Positions 1 through 6,595 are shown, numbered from the stretch's first letter. The stretch is DNA of 11,278 nucleotides from an uncultured Actinomycetes bacterium (GCA_903858075.1 CAIOHI010000004.1:1-11278); one strand, 5' to 3'. Translations and numbers: made by a program. Notes: generated by a model not told the origin, from the sequence alone.

Positions 1-92
1 CGAAAAGTGATGAGCGACTCGGCTTCTCGGGCATCGACGGGTTGATGATGCGTAACTAATGCCAAGAGTTCATCTACTGCAAGCGATGTCAT
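1..92 (-). CDS. Probable NUDIX hydrolase, N-terminal fragment (continues beyond base 1)
   Basis: An ATG on the minus strand at 92 opens a frame with no stop to the window edge (30 codons plus two bases). The peptide begins MTSLAVDELLALVTHH and continues with QPVDAREAES. This 'L..h.PvDarEa' opening resembles the N-terminal helix of actinobacterial NUDIX hydrolases that precedes the NUDIX box, but the box (GX5EX7REUXEEXGU) would lie outside the window, so the family call is inference. The start lies 12 bases after the imuB stop, which suggests it is the fourth gene of the B12 sensor-imuA'-imuB operon. If it is a NUDIX enzyme, it could clean damaged nucleotides or another nucleoside-diphosphate compound alongside translesion synthesis. 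The coding frame is fairly certain; the product is not. Confidence 0.5.
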   Translation of the reverse strand, partial: MTSLAVDELLALVTHHQPVDAREAESLITF

Positions 93-104
93 TTCTACAG
101 TCTC

Positions 105-1517
105 TCAGGAATACACCGCAACGAGCCACCATGTACGGTGCTCAAGCAGCACAAGCCACCCATGTTCTTCTTTTCCGTCATGAACAAGGCATTGCATGCG
201 CACCACACGACGTTGACGCAGTGGGTCCCACCAGCGCTCTTCAACGGGCCACGGACCATGCCACGCGCGCACAGGGAAAAGATGTTCGTTGCGTTGTATG
301 TACTGTGGCTCTGAACGCACAGCATGGCGGCCGGTGACCTCGACTGGCGCATACTGGCTGTTGAGTACCTCAACTTTTTCTGGTGGAACAATATTTTGCA
401 TTGGTACGTGTTGGCCCATGTCGCCGCTCCACGCTGCGGGCCGCAATACGCCAGGGGTAACCCGGTGAATAGTGGCTTCATTGTGGGCAAGGTCGACACG
501 ATGCGCAGGTACCAGTTCGTACTCACGCGTAATGTCGCGGCCGCCTTGCCACTCGGGAACGCACACCTGGTCTTGACCCACCACACCAGCCACTCGAGTA
601 ATAGCTATACGTGCTGCAGCATCACTTTCACTACGACCACCCCACAAGCGTGGCTGCTCGTGGCCAATGGGCACCGTGTTTTGCACATTGACCACAATGT
701 TGTGCACCCCAGCAGTGAGCCCCGATGATTCTTCTAGCCATGTTGTTACTTGCCATCGCACACGCTCGAGGAGACCTTGTTCGTAAAAACCCGCCGCGCT
801 GTACCACACACGTTCAGATGTGTCGTCGTGCTCGGTGGTGAGAGTAACAACTACACGACATATTGCTAGATGTTGCCCTTGCAACTTTGCCATGAGCGGT
901 GCGATGAGCTCTTGAGTAGCCACAAAAACAGCATCGACCTGCACAAGTGGATCTTCATAATGGCCCTCGGCGTAATAGAGAGTAGGAATTTTTTCAGTGA
1001 GTGCAGGGTGCAGGTCGGCACCGCTACACAGTGTGTGCAACGTATTGCCGTCGGGGCCAAAGCGATCGGCAAGGAGTTGCTTACTTGTAGCAGCAATTTT
1101 GCCACAGGTAGACAAACCCAATCGTGAAAGAAGCGACAAAGTATGTGCAGACATATTGGCGAACTGTTCAAGGTGTCGCACATTGACACCTGCCAAAAAC
1201 TCTGCTGTTTCACCTGCAGGAACAATGAATAATGGCTGTGCCATACGGGCCGCAATGAGCCCCGCAAGACGCCCATCGGCAATACCTATGGTGAGCGCCA
1301 CATGCTGAGGTGCGCAAGAAAAAAGCCTTTCGGCTACTGCTTCTTCGCCACCGAAATATCGAGTTGGGCCTCGCATAGGAACAAGTACATGTTCATCGTC
1401 GACAACTTCAATGAGTGGCGCAATAGCAGTAATGCTTTGAGCCAATGCATTGAGTTGCCGGGCATCGCTTCCTACAGCGCGCACAATGGCAACGCGATAT
1501 GAATGATGATTCATCAT
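105..1517 (-). CDS. imuB: ImuB-like inactive Y-family polymerase homologue (mutasome hub), N-terminally short
   Basis: ImuB is a Y-family DNA polymerase homologue without polymerase activity. It links ImuA' and the error-prone polymerase DnaE2 to the beta clamp during damage-induced mutagenesis. Matching segments in order are the palm piece RGPTRYFGGEEAVAERL, the GIADGRLAGLIAAR stretch, a little-finger-like region with LLERVRWQV, the clamp-binding peptide QPRLWGG (bases 642-656 encode QPRLW; M. tuberculosis ImuB has QLPLWG), and the C-terminal WHGPWPVEERWWDP block with a WWLVAVYS end. The start at 1517 (tandem ATG, the second at 1514) lies 4 bases after the imuA' stop with GTGGGG upstream. 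From there the protein is 470 aa and lacks roughly the first 60 residues of typical ImuB (the 'LWCPDWP' and 'ANRVVACSAAAR' segments). The frame stays open to 1601, but that extension overlaps imuA' and does not resemble ImuB. No dnaE2 is in the window. Confidence 0.88.
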   Translation of the reverse strand: MMNHHSYRVAIVRAVGSDARQLNALAQSITAIAPLIEVVDDEHVLVPMRGPTRYFGGEEAVAERLFSCAPQHVALTIGIADGRLAGLIAARMAQPLFIVPAGETAEFLAGVNVRHLEQFANMSAHTLSLLSRLGLSTCGKIAATSKQLLADRFGPDGNTLHTLCSGADLHPALTEKIPTLYYAEGHYEDPLVQVDAVFVATQELIAPLMAKLQGQHLAICRVVVTLTTEHDDTSERVWYSAAGFYEQGLLERVRWQVTTWLEESSGLTAGVHNIVVNVQNTVPIGHEQPRLWGGRSESDAAARIAITRVAGVVGQDQVCVPEWQGGRDITREYELVPAHRVDLAHNEATIHRVTPGVLRPAAWSGDMGQHVPMQNIVPPEKVEVLNSQYAPVEVTGRHAVRSEPQYIQRNEHLFPVRAWHGPWPVEERWWDPLRQRRVVRMQCLVHDGKEEHGWLVLLEHRTWWLVAVYS

Positions 1518-1521
1518 TTCA

Positions 1522-2214
1522 CTACCCCACCAGCAGCGAGAAACGTTGCTCGCTTGGTACTCGGCGTCCGCCAACATGAACAGATAATTCTTGCGCGGCA
1601 AACGCCACTTGCTCTTGTGCCTCTTTTTCCTTTAGCCATGTGCGCCCTGTTGCAGTAAGAACAACATCGGCGCTGACGGCATGCATTGGGCCAAGAGCAA
1701 TTACTGCACACTGCTGCACTGCTGCTGACAACAAGGTTCGCCGCACAGAACTTGGCGATACATGCGATGGGATATTTACAACAAGAACTTCAACACCACT
1801 TGCGAGTGCCGCTACTGCCTCGCACCAATGTTCCGCACATGACACTTGCACCACACGCTCTAAACACCACCCAGCGTTACGAGCTGCGCTCCAATTGAGA
1901 TGCTCGCTTGCGCACCAACCCACCCATGAGCCCTCTGCAGTTGCTTTTTGTACAAGGGCAACCGCAAGCGACACAGGCGCAATGCCTGTGCACTGGTACA
2001 CGCGACCACGTACCAAGCCCAGAGGCAGTTGCGCGCGTTGCAGAACTTCCGCAAACTGATTGCTCACAGCAATGGTGCGATGTGCATGCAAAGATGCTTT
2101 GCCAAGTGACACCACATGGTGCCCATATTTATGATGAGACAGTTGTTGGGCTAGTTGCTCACGAGCCAGTTCCACAGATGACACGCCGTCACTGTAGCGA
2201 ACGTGTGTTCGCAT
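1522..2214 (-). CDS. imuA: ImuA'-like RecA-fold mutasome accessory protein
   Basis: The 230-aa product matches the actinobacterial ImuA' pattern (Rv3395c type). It has a LPLGLVRGRVYQCTG strand near residues 63-77, a helix SLAVALVQKA, then GSWVGWCA, the A.LASGVEVLVVNIP segment, and a C-terminal region with VVLTATGRTWL followed by LSVHVGGRRVPS. In the mutasome, ImuA' binds ImuB and supports DnaE2-dependent translesion synthesis. There is no GxxxxGK[ST] Walker A motif; the matching spot reads TGIAPVSL, so nucleotide binding is doubtful. The ATG follows directly on the TAA of the upstream B12-binding regulator (TAAATG), so the two must be co-transcribed and are probably translationally coupled. 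The stop is 4 bases before imuB. The family call is from remembered sequence pattern; the strongest support is adjacency to imuB. Confidence 0.8.
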   Translation of the reverse strand: MRTHVRYSDGVSSVELAREQLAQQLSHHKYGHHVVSLGKASLHAHRTIAVSNQFAEVLQRAQLPLGLVRGRVYQCTGIAPVSLAVALVQKATAEGSWVGWCASEHLNWSAARNAGWCLERVVQVSCAEHWCEAVAALASGVEVLVVNIPSHVSPSSVRRTLLSAAVQQCAVIALGPMHAVSADVVLTATGRTWLKEKEAQEQVAFAAQELSVHVGGRRVPSEQRFSLLVG

Positions 2215-3072
2215 TTAACCCTGCTCGAGCAACCCCACCAGAGCATCGACATTGCTCGCCCAGCCGTGAGCCCCTAATTCTTCTGCATCGGCCGCCGAGA
2301 GCACCGCGGCTCCGCCAATGTAAATAGGCACCGCATCGCCGGCAGCTTCGCGCAAAGAAAAAATAAGCTCGCGTGCTGCATCGCGAGCAGTTGGCGAAGT
2401 AATGCTCACACAGGCTGCAACCACATCGGGGGTGTTGCTCACCGCAGCAATAAATGCATGCGTGGGAAGATTTGCTCCCAAATCGAATACTTCCCAACCG
2501 CGTTGGCGCACGAGATCGGCCACCATCGACACCACAAGATCATGATGCTCACCCGCGGGAGCACCCACAATAATGGAACCCTTTGGACGCCCACGGCCCA
2601 CAAAGCGTGGCCCCAGGCGACCCATAATGCGACCCACAATTGCCGATGCCTGATGCTCGTGATAGATCTCCAAATTGCCTTGTGCCCATTGATCGCCAAT
2701 GCTCACCATCGCAGGGCTGAGAACTTTCGTATAAATCTCTTCCACGCTGACCCCAGCAACAAGTGCAGCCTCAACCACGGCCCATGCTCCGCTGCCATCG
2801 CCGGCAAGCAGACGAGCTTCAAGTCGTTCCCACCACACCACATTTTTTTTGAGCGATGCTTCAGCATCGAGGGGTTGCGGGTTCAGACCTTGGAACTCAC
2901 GCAGATCGTGGAGCAGAACACGCCATGTTCCTGCTGCCTTGTGTGCGGGCAAAAGACCCAAGCGCACATAGCGGTATGCGGTCATGTAGTGCACATCGAG
3001 CATCGCTGCTGCTTCATGCAGGGTCATCTCGTGTGCAGGCACACTTTCAACAATGACTTTTTGAGCAACCAC
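2215..3072 (-). CDS. CarH-like cobalamin-binding transcriptional regulator (putative B12 photoreceptor)
   Basis: This 285-aa protein has three domains. Residues 16-60 form a helix-turn-helix of the excisionase/HTH_17 kind (MTLHEAAAMLDV, then TAYRYVRLGLLPAHK). Residues ~75-160 form a four-helix B12 cap. Residues ~165-285 form a Rossmann-like B12-binding domain with GEHHDLV, GWEVFDLGANLP and IYIGGAAV. The cap holds W129, nine residues, then E139-H140: the Wx9EH signature of CarH photoreceptors, which hold adenosylcobalamin in the dark and release DNA on illumination. H177 sits in the E-x-H motif as candidate lower axial ligand. The residue after W129 is Ala, where T. thermophilus CarH has the His (H132) that binds cobalt after photolysis. 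A GTG at 3072 is chosen because TAAAGT lies 6 bases upstream (leaderless pattern); ATG at 3027 is an alternative. It heads the imuA'-imuB operon and probably represses it and itself. Pure B12 sensing without light is possible. Confidence 0.85.
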   Translation of the reverse strand: MVAQKVIVESVPAHEMTLHEAAAMLDVHYMTAYRYVRLGLLPAHKAAGTWRVLLHDLREFQGLNPQPLDAEASLKKNVVWWERLEARLLAGDGSGAWAVVEAALVAGVSVEEIYTKVLSPAMVSIGDQWAQGNLEIYHEHQASAIVGRIMGRLGPRFVGRGRPKGSIIVGAPAGEHHDLVVSMVADLVRQRGWEVFDLGANLPTHAFIAAVSNTPDVVAACVSITSPTARDAARELIFSLREAAGDAVPIYIGGAAVLSAADAEELGAHGWASNVDALVGLLEQG

Positions 3073-3078
3073 GCCTTG

Positions 3079-3084
3079 ACTTTA
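3079..3084 (-). promoter_or_regulatory. Probable -10 element, leaderless promoter of the B12 regulator-imuA'-imuB operon
   Basis: On the minus strand TAAAGT (TANNNT) is followed by exactly 6 bases (CAAGGC) and the GTG start at 3072. This fits transcription starting at the start codon itself. No convincing -35 or Shine-Dalgarno is visible. Immediately upstream (3083-3093) lies a short inverted repeat AGAA-GAG-TTCT that overlaps the first two bases of the hexamer; it is a possible but weak operator. No complete actinobacterial SOS box (GAAC-N4-GTTC) was seen between 3073 and 3136. Confidence 0.55.
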
Positions 3085-3136
3085 GAAGAGTTCTGCCCTG
3101 CGTGCTTTACCTAACGGATAAACATTTGAAAAACTG

Positions 3137-3586
3137 CTAGGCACCCAAACGGGCACGCGCAGCAGCACTGCGCTCGAACAGATGTGCTGGCACACGTTGT
3201 GCCGCAGCACTGAGGGCTGGGCCACCATCGCTTGTTGCAGCACCGCTTGGCGCATCTTCTTCTGGGGCAACAAGATCTTCAAATGCAGGAGGCACCATTC
3301 CTGGCTTCCAATACTGGTACAGGTCGCGCACCACTTCGTTCAAGCCCTGAGCACCTGCCCCTTTGGCCAACTCAACAGTGATGATGTTGCCATAAACATG
3401 CACGCCAGCAACTTGCCCGGTAGCAAAAAGTCGACTTGCCACCACTGCTGCAGGTTTGGTGCCAAATGCTTGGTCGGCACTGGAAAAGCGCTCGTGGCCC
3501 ATTCCCGTGAAACTGCGGTTTGCCTCGAAACGGACAATGCCCAACTTGCCGGCGGGACCTTCAAGAACTGATACTGGCTGACCCAT
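3137..3586 (-). CDS. Small protein with a NifU/Nfu N-terminal-like domain, no cysteines
   Basis: From the ATG at 3586 the product has 149 aa. Residues ~10-95 (GIVRFEANRSFTGMGHERF through FATGQVAGVHVYGNIITVEL to VVRDLYQYWKPG) resemble the Nfu/NifU N-terminal scaffold fold: a strand, a helix carrying an LF..G..GV stretch, then a strand ending ITV. A Pro/Ala/Ser/acid-rich linker follows, and the protein ends with RVPAHLFERSAAARARLG. This form has no cysteine, so it cannot hold an Fe-S cluster by itself; its role is unknown. The start is chosen because TATTGT lies 6 bases upstream and the family-like sequence begins there. The frame stays open to a TTG at 3649 and an ATG at 3634, which would add CQRCTTADYC. 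It diverges from the acyl-CoA dehydrogenase and precedes the B12 regulator by 64 bases. Confidence 0.65.
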   Translation of the reverse strand: MGQPVSVLEGPAGKLGIVRFEANRSFTGMGHERFSSADQAFGTKPAAVVASRLFATGQVAGVHVYGNIITVELAKGAGAQGLNEVVRDLYQYWKPGMVPPAFEDLVAPEEDAPSGAATSDGGPALSAAAQRVPAHLFERSAAARARLGA

Positions 3587-3592
3587 GCCAAA

Positions 3593-3598
3593 ACAATA
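3593..3598 (-). promoter_or_regulatory. Probable -10 element, leaderless promoter of the NifU-N-like gene
   Basis: TATTGT on the minus strand is followed by 6 bases (TTTGGC) and ATG at 3586. No Shine-Dalgarno precedes that ATG, so transcription probably starts at the A of the start codon. If the longer starts at 3634 or 3649 were real, this hexamer would lie inside the gene. Confidence 0.5.
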
Positions 3599-3650
3599 GT
3601 CTGCCGTGGTGCATCGCTGGCATTTCTCCACCATAATTTGAGGAGTCAAT

Positions 3651-3661
3651 AGGGGGAAAAG
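3651..3661 (+). promoter_or_regulatory. Purine-rich ribosome binding site of the acyl-CoA dehydrogenase gene
   Basis: AGGGGGAAAAG stands directly before the ATG at 3662. Its G-run lies 5 to 9 bases upstream, at usual Shine-Dalgarno distance. It fixes the start, in contrast to the SD-less genes nearby, and implies that this gene has a 5' leader whose promoter lies in or next to the opposing NifU-N-like gene. TAATTT at 3634-3639 is a weak candidate -10. Confidence 0.5.
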
Positions 3662-4918
3662 ATGTCCAACGGTCTGTCAGCCAATATGTCACTTGATGAG
3701 TTCACCGCAGCAGCACGAGCATTTCTCGATGCCAATGCAGAACGTCGCGAAGCTGAAAAAACATTCGTATGGGGCGAAGGCTCCGACAAAGTCAACGTGT
3801 TTGAAGAGCGCACACGCGAACAGGAACTCGTTCTCCTTGAGGAAGCAAAAGAGTGGCGTCGCAAGAAATTCGATGCGGGCTTTGGCTGGGTGGGCGGACC
3901 CACAGAATACGGCGGCAGTGCACTTCCTGCAGCTTACGATCGTGCCTTTGCGCGCATTGAAGGCGAATACAAAATTCCTAACCAAGGTTTTTTCTCCATT
4001 GGTCTTGGCATGGTCGCTCCCACCATTTTGGCGCACGCAAGCACGCTGGCAAAAGATGCATACCTCACCAAAATGTGGCGTGCCGACATTGTTGGTTGCC
4101 AACTCTTTTCCGAACCAGGTGCAGGTAGCGACCTCGCGTCGTTGCAAACCAAAGCAGAACGCGATGGTGAAGAATGGGTTATTACCGGCCAAAAGGTGTG
4201 GACCTCTGGTGCACACTTCAGCGACATTGGTGAAATCATTTGTCGTACCGACGCCGACTTGCCAAAGCACAAAGGACTCACCGGCTTCATTGTCGATATG
4301 AAAGCACCTGGTGTAGAAATACGCCCACTGCGCCAAATGACAGGCGGCGCAAGCTTCAACGAAGTGTTCTTCACCGAAGTACGTGTGCGCGACGATCACC
4401 GCCTTGGCGACGTGAACAACGGATGGAATGTTGCACTCACCACGCTCATGAACGAGCGCGCAGCAATTGGCGGCGGCAGTGGAGGCGACAGCGTTCTCAC
4501 GCGCGTGTTTGGCATGGTGCGTCACTACGGTCTCGATAAAGACCTCATTGTGCGCAACAAACTTGCCGACCTCGTTATTCGCTACCGCGTTGCTTCGTAC
4601 AACAACCAGCGCGCACTCGACAAAATTCGCTCTGGTCAAACACCTGGCCCTGAAATGTCTATTGCCAAAATGGCTCTCACCGACAACCAATTGCGTCTCG
4701 GTGCGTTTCTGTCAGAGGTTTTAGGGCCACGCCTACAAGCCGACACCGGCGAATGGGGCACCTACGCATGGAACCAGTTGGTGCTTGGAACCCCTGGGTT
4801 ACGCATTGCCGGCGGCTCCGACGAAGTGATGCGCAACATTGTGGGTGAACGTGTACTTGGATTACCCAAAGACACAGGAATTGACTCGAAGTCATCTTTC
4901 CGCGATTTGCAGAAATAA
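3662..4918 (+). CDS. Acyl-CoA dehydrogenase (FadE family)
   Basis: This complete 418-aa flavoenzyme oxidises an acyl-CoA to the trans-2-enoyl-CoA and passes electrons to an electron-transfer flavoprotein. Order of domains: N-terminal helical domain (to about residue 120), beta domain with the flavin-contact signature CQLFSEPGAGSDLASLQT (146-163) and WTSGAHFSDIGEIICRTD (180-197), then the C-terminal helical domain ending RIAGGSDEVMRNIVGERVLGLP. At the position of the catalytic Glu of medium-chain ACAD (E376) this protein has Gly384. A Glu is instead present at E265 in MNERAAIG, which aligns with the isovaleryl-CoA-type base (MCAD T255 position). That hints at branched or bulky substrates, but the substrate cannot be named. 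It is monocistronic: upstream is the divergent NifU-N-like gene, and downstream is convergent rnhB only 7 bases away with no visible terminator. Confidence 0.93.
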   Translation: MSNGLSANMSLDEFTAAARAFLDANAERREAEKTFVWGEGSDKVNVFEERTREQELVLLEEAKEWRRKKFDAGFGWVGGPTEYGGSALPAAYDRAFARIEGEYKIPNQGFFSIGLGMVAPTILAHASTLAKDAYLTKMWRADIVGCQLFSEPGAGSDLASLQTKAERDGEEWVITGQKVWTSGAHFSDIGEIICRTDADLPKHKGLTGFIVDMKAPGVEIRPLRQMTGGASFNEVFFTEVRVRDDHRLGDVNNGWNVALTTLMNERAAIGGGSGGDSVLTRVFGMVRHYGLDKDLIVRNKLADLVIRYRVASYNNQRALDKIRSGQTPGPEMSIAKMALTDNQLRLGAFLSEVLGPRLQADTGEWGTYAWNQLVLGTPGLRIAGGSDEVMRNIVGERVLGLPKDTGIDSKSSFRDLQK

Positions 4919-4925
4919 TTTCTCG

Positions 4926-5576
4926 CTACTTCGTTAAACCTAAATTTTCCATAAACGCCCACGACACGCGGTGCAGTGGAGACACTCCATGATCGCGTAG
5001 GCCTTCGCGCTGTTTTGGGCAGGGGTAACCCTTGCTTCCTTCGAAGTTCCAATGCGGGTACTGCACTGCGTAATTGCGCATCATGCGATCACGTGAAACT
5101 TTTGCCAAAACTGAAGCAGCAGCTACCGATGCCGACACTGCATCGGCTTTCACTTGCATCATGACGCGCGGTACCAATGGTGAAACAAAGTCCCATTTTC
5201 CATCGGCAATCACAGCATCAGGTTTTACTGTCAACAGTGCCAGTGCACGTTGTGTAGCTAAACGTTGAGCCGCACTCATGCCCAGCGCATCGCACTCTGA
5301 GGCTTCAACAATACCGAGCGACCAATCGAGGCATTGCGCAACAACTATGTCGAAAAGTTCTTCGCGCTTTTTCTCGCTCAATATTTTTGAGTCGCGCGCA
5401 ACAAGATCTTCCACTGCAAACTTCTCATTGTTCACAATGGCAATACCCACAACAAGTGGCCCAGCCCATGAACCCTTCCCCACCTCGTCAATGCCTGCAA
5501 CAACGCGCGCACCTTGCATGCGAAGTTCGTCTTCCCACTGCAACGTGGGGGCCAACCGTGGTGTGCGTTGCGCCAT
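4926..5576 (-). CDS. rnhB: Ribonuclease HII
   Basis: RNase HII nicks 5' of ribonucleotides embedded in duplex DNA and removes RNA from RNA:DNA hybrids. The 216-aa length is normal. The four acidic metal ligands are visible: D30 and E31 in GIDEVGKGSWAGPL, D125 in VIADGKWDF, and D145 in KADAVSASVAAASVLAKVSRD. The usual GRG after the D-E pair reads GKG here (K34), a conservative change. The KGYP..Q..G..HG block (KGYPCPKQREGLRDHGVSPLHR), part of the type 2 C-terminal region, is present. The ATG at 5576 lies 2 bases after the selD stop, so the two are co-transcribed. The gene is convergent with the acyl-CoA dehydrogenase. Confidence 0.95.
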   Translation of the reverse strand: MAQRTPRLAPTLQWEDELRMQGARVVAGIDEVGKGSWAGPLVVGIAIVNNEKFAVEDLVARDSKILSEKKREELFDIVVAQCLDWSLGIVEASECDALGMSAAQRLATQRALALLTVKPDAVIADGKWDFVSPLVPRVMMQVKADAVSASVAAASVLAKVSRDRMMRNYAVQYPHWNFEGSKGYPCPKQREGLRDHGVSPLHRVSWAFMENLGLTK

Positions 5577-5578
5577 GC

Positions 5579-6589
5579 TTATTCAATAACGATGCCAGGG
5601 GCACCGGCTTCTATATAGCCAGTACACCACCAACCAAGGTCGAGCAATTGCTGTTGCTTTTGCTGTGGTACAACAGCCAACAAGCCACCTGAAGTTTGTG
5701 GGTCAAAACACAAAGCAGCGTGTGCATCTGGCGCAGAGATGGTGCAATGCCCTTCCACATACGTGCGGTTGCGAGGGTCGCCGCCCGTGCGCATGCCCTC
5801 TGTTGCTGCCTTCAACGCACCGGGGTACGCAACAATATTTTGTGCATCAATATGCAAACGCACGTTGCCGCGCTCGGCAACTTCCCAACCGTGACCTGCC
5901 AACCCATAACCCGTCACGTCGGTTACTGCGTGCACATCGTCGCCAAGTTCGCGCAGTTGTTCTGCTGCGCGGCGATTCAATGTGCGCATTCCGTTAATGG
6001 CGGCGCGCTGATCGGTAGCGCAACCTCCGGCAAGAGCAAGTGCGGTGCCAATTGGTTTTGACATCATCACAACGTCACCAGGTTGCGAGCCACCTTTACG
6101 CCAAATCTTTGATGGGTGCACAACACCTTGTACGGCTAGACCAAAAATGGGTTCTGGGTTACGAATGGTGTGCCCACCTGCAATGGTTCCACCTGCCTCG
6201 GTGACCACTTTGCTTGCTGCACCAAAAATGGCCGAGATGGCATCGTGAGGAAAGTGCTCGGGGAAAGCAGCCACGTTGATGGCCATGACCACATGTGCGC
6301 CCATGGCAAAAACGTCGCTACACGCATTTGCTGCTGCAATTGCACCAAAGTCTTCGGGGTCATCAACAAGTGGTGGAAAAAAATCGGTGGTGCTCACTAG
6401 AGCCACATCGGGGCTCACTTGGTACACCGCTGCATCGTCGAATGGGGCCAAGCCCACAAGTAATGACTTGTCGAGAGAGCCTGGCATCTCGGCTACTAGT
6501 TCAGAAAGAAGTGATGCGCCCCACTTTGCCGCGCAACCACCACAACTGGTCCATTCCGTAAGTCGAATAGGAGTTCCGCGATAAGCCAT
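5579..6589 (-). CDS. selD: Selenide, water dikinase (selenophosphate synthetase)
   Basis: SelD makes selenophosphate from selenide and ATP, the selenium donor for selenocysteine and 2-selenouridine tRNA. The 336-aa protein carries the N-terminal active-site loop SCGGCAAKWG, with Cys19 and Lys22 at the positions of E. coli Cys17 and Lys20. It then has FDDAAVY and STTDFFPPLVDDPEDFGAIA with AANACSDVFAMG (ATP/metal-binding Asp/Asn residues), GGHTIRNPEPIFGLAVQG, TDVTGYGLAGHGWEVA and a C-terminal FDPQTSGGLLA. It is the Cys form; no in-frame TGA is present. ATG at 6589 is preferred over TTG at 6595 because TACTCT sits 6 bases upstream. No selA, selB, selU or tRNA-Sec gene is in view, so its downstream use is unknown. 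It lies 20 bases after the unrecognised 408-aa gene and 2 bases before rnhB. Confidence 0.95.
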   Translation of the reverse strand: MAYRGTPIRLTEWTSCGGCAAKWGASLLSELVAEMPGSLDKSLLVGLAPFDDAAVYQVSPDVALVSTTDFFPPLVDDPEDFGAIAAANACSDVFAMGAHVVMAINVAAFPEHFPHDAISAIFGAASKVVTEAGGTIAGGHTIRNPEPIFGLAVQGVVHPSKIWRKGGSQPGDVVMMSKPIGTALALAGGCATDQRAAINGMRTLNRRAAEQLRELGDDVHAVTDVTGYGLAGHGWEVAERGNVRLHIDAQNIVAYPGALKAATEGMRTGGDPRNRTYVEGHCTISAPDAHAALCFDPQTSGGLLAVVPQQKQQQLLDLGWWCTGYIEAGAPGIVIE

Positions 6590-6595
6590 AGGCAA

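Noticed and set aside
1..104. Start of dnaE2 as the gene following imuB
   Set aside because: imuA'-imuB-dnaE2 is a common order, but the 30 residues visible do not resemble a DnaE2 N-terminus (PHP domain) and look more like a NUDIX protein start.
59..728. Plus-strand open frames (92 and 134 aa) at the left end
   Set aside because: They lie antisense to imuB, and their Thr/His-rich composition is typical of shadows. The minus-strand frame matches ImuB through the whole stretch.
3073..3136. LexA/SOS box controlling the imu operon
   Set aside because: Only a single GAAC half-site is present on the minus strand; there is no GAAC-N4-GTTC palindrome.
3689..4690. 333-aa open frame on the minus strand opposite the acyl-CoA dehydrogenase
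   Set aside because: It is the exact antisense of a clear enzyme, and its composition (many Cys, His and Phe) fits no protein family. It is a codon-bias shadow.
5579..6589. Selenocysteine-encoding TGA in selD
   Set aside because: The active-site codon specifies Cys, and the frame has no internal TGA.
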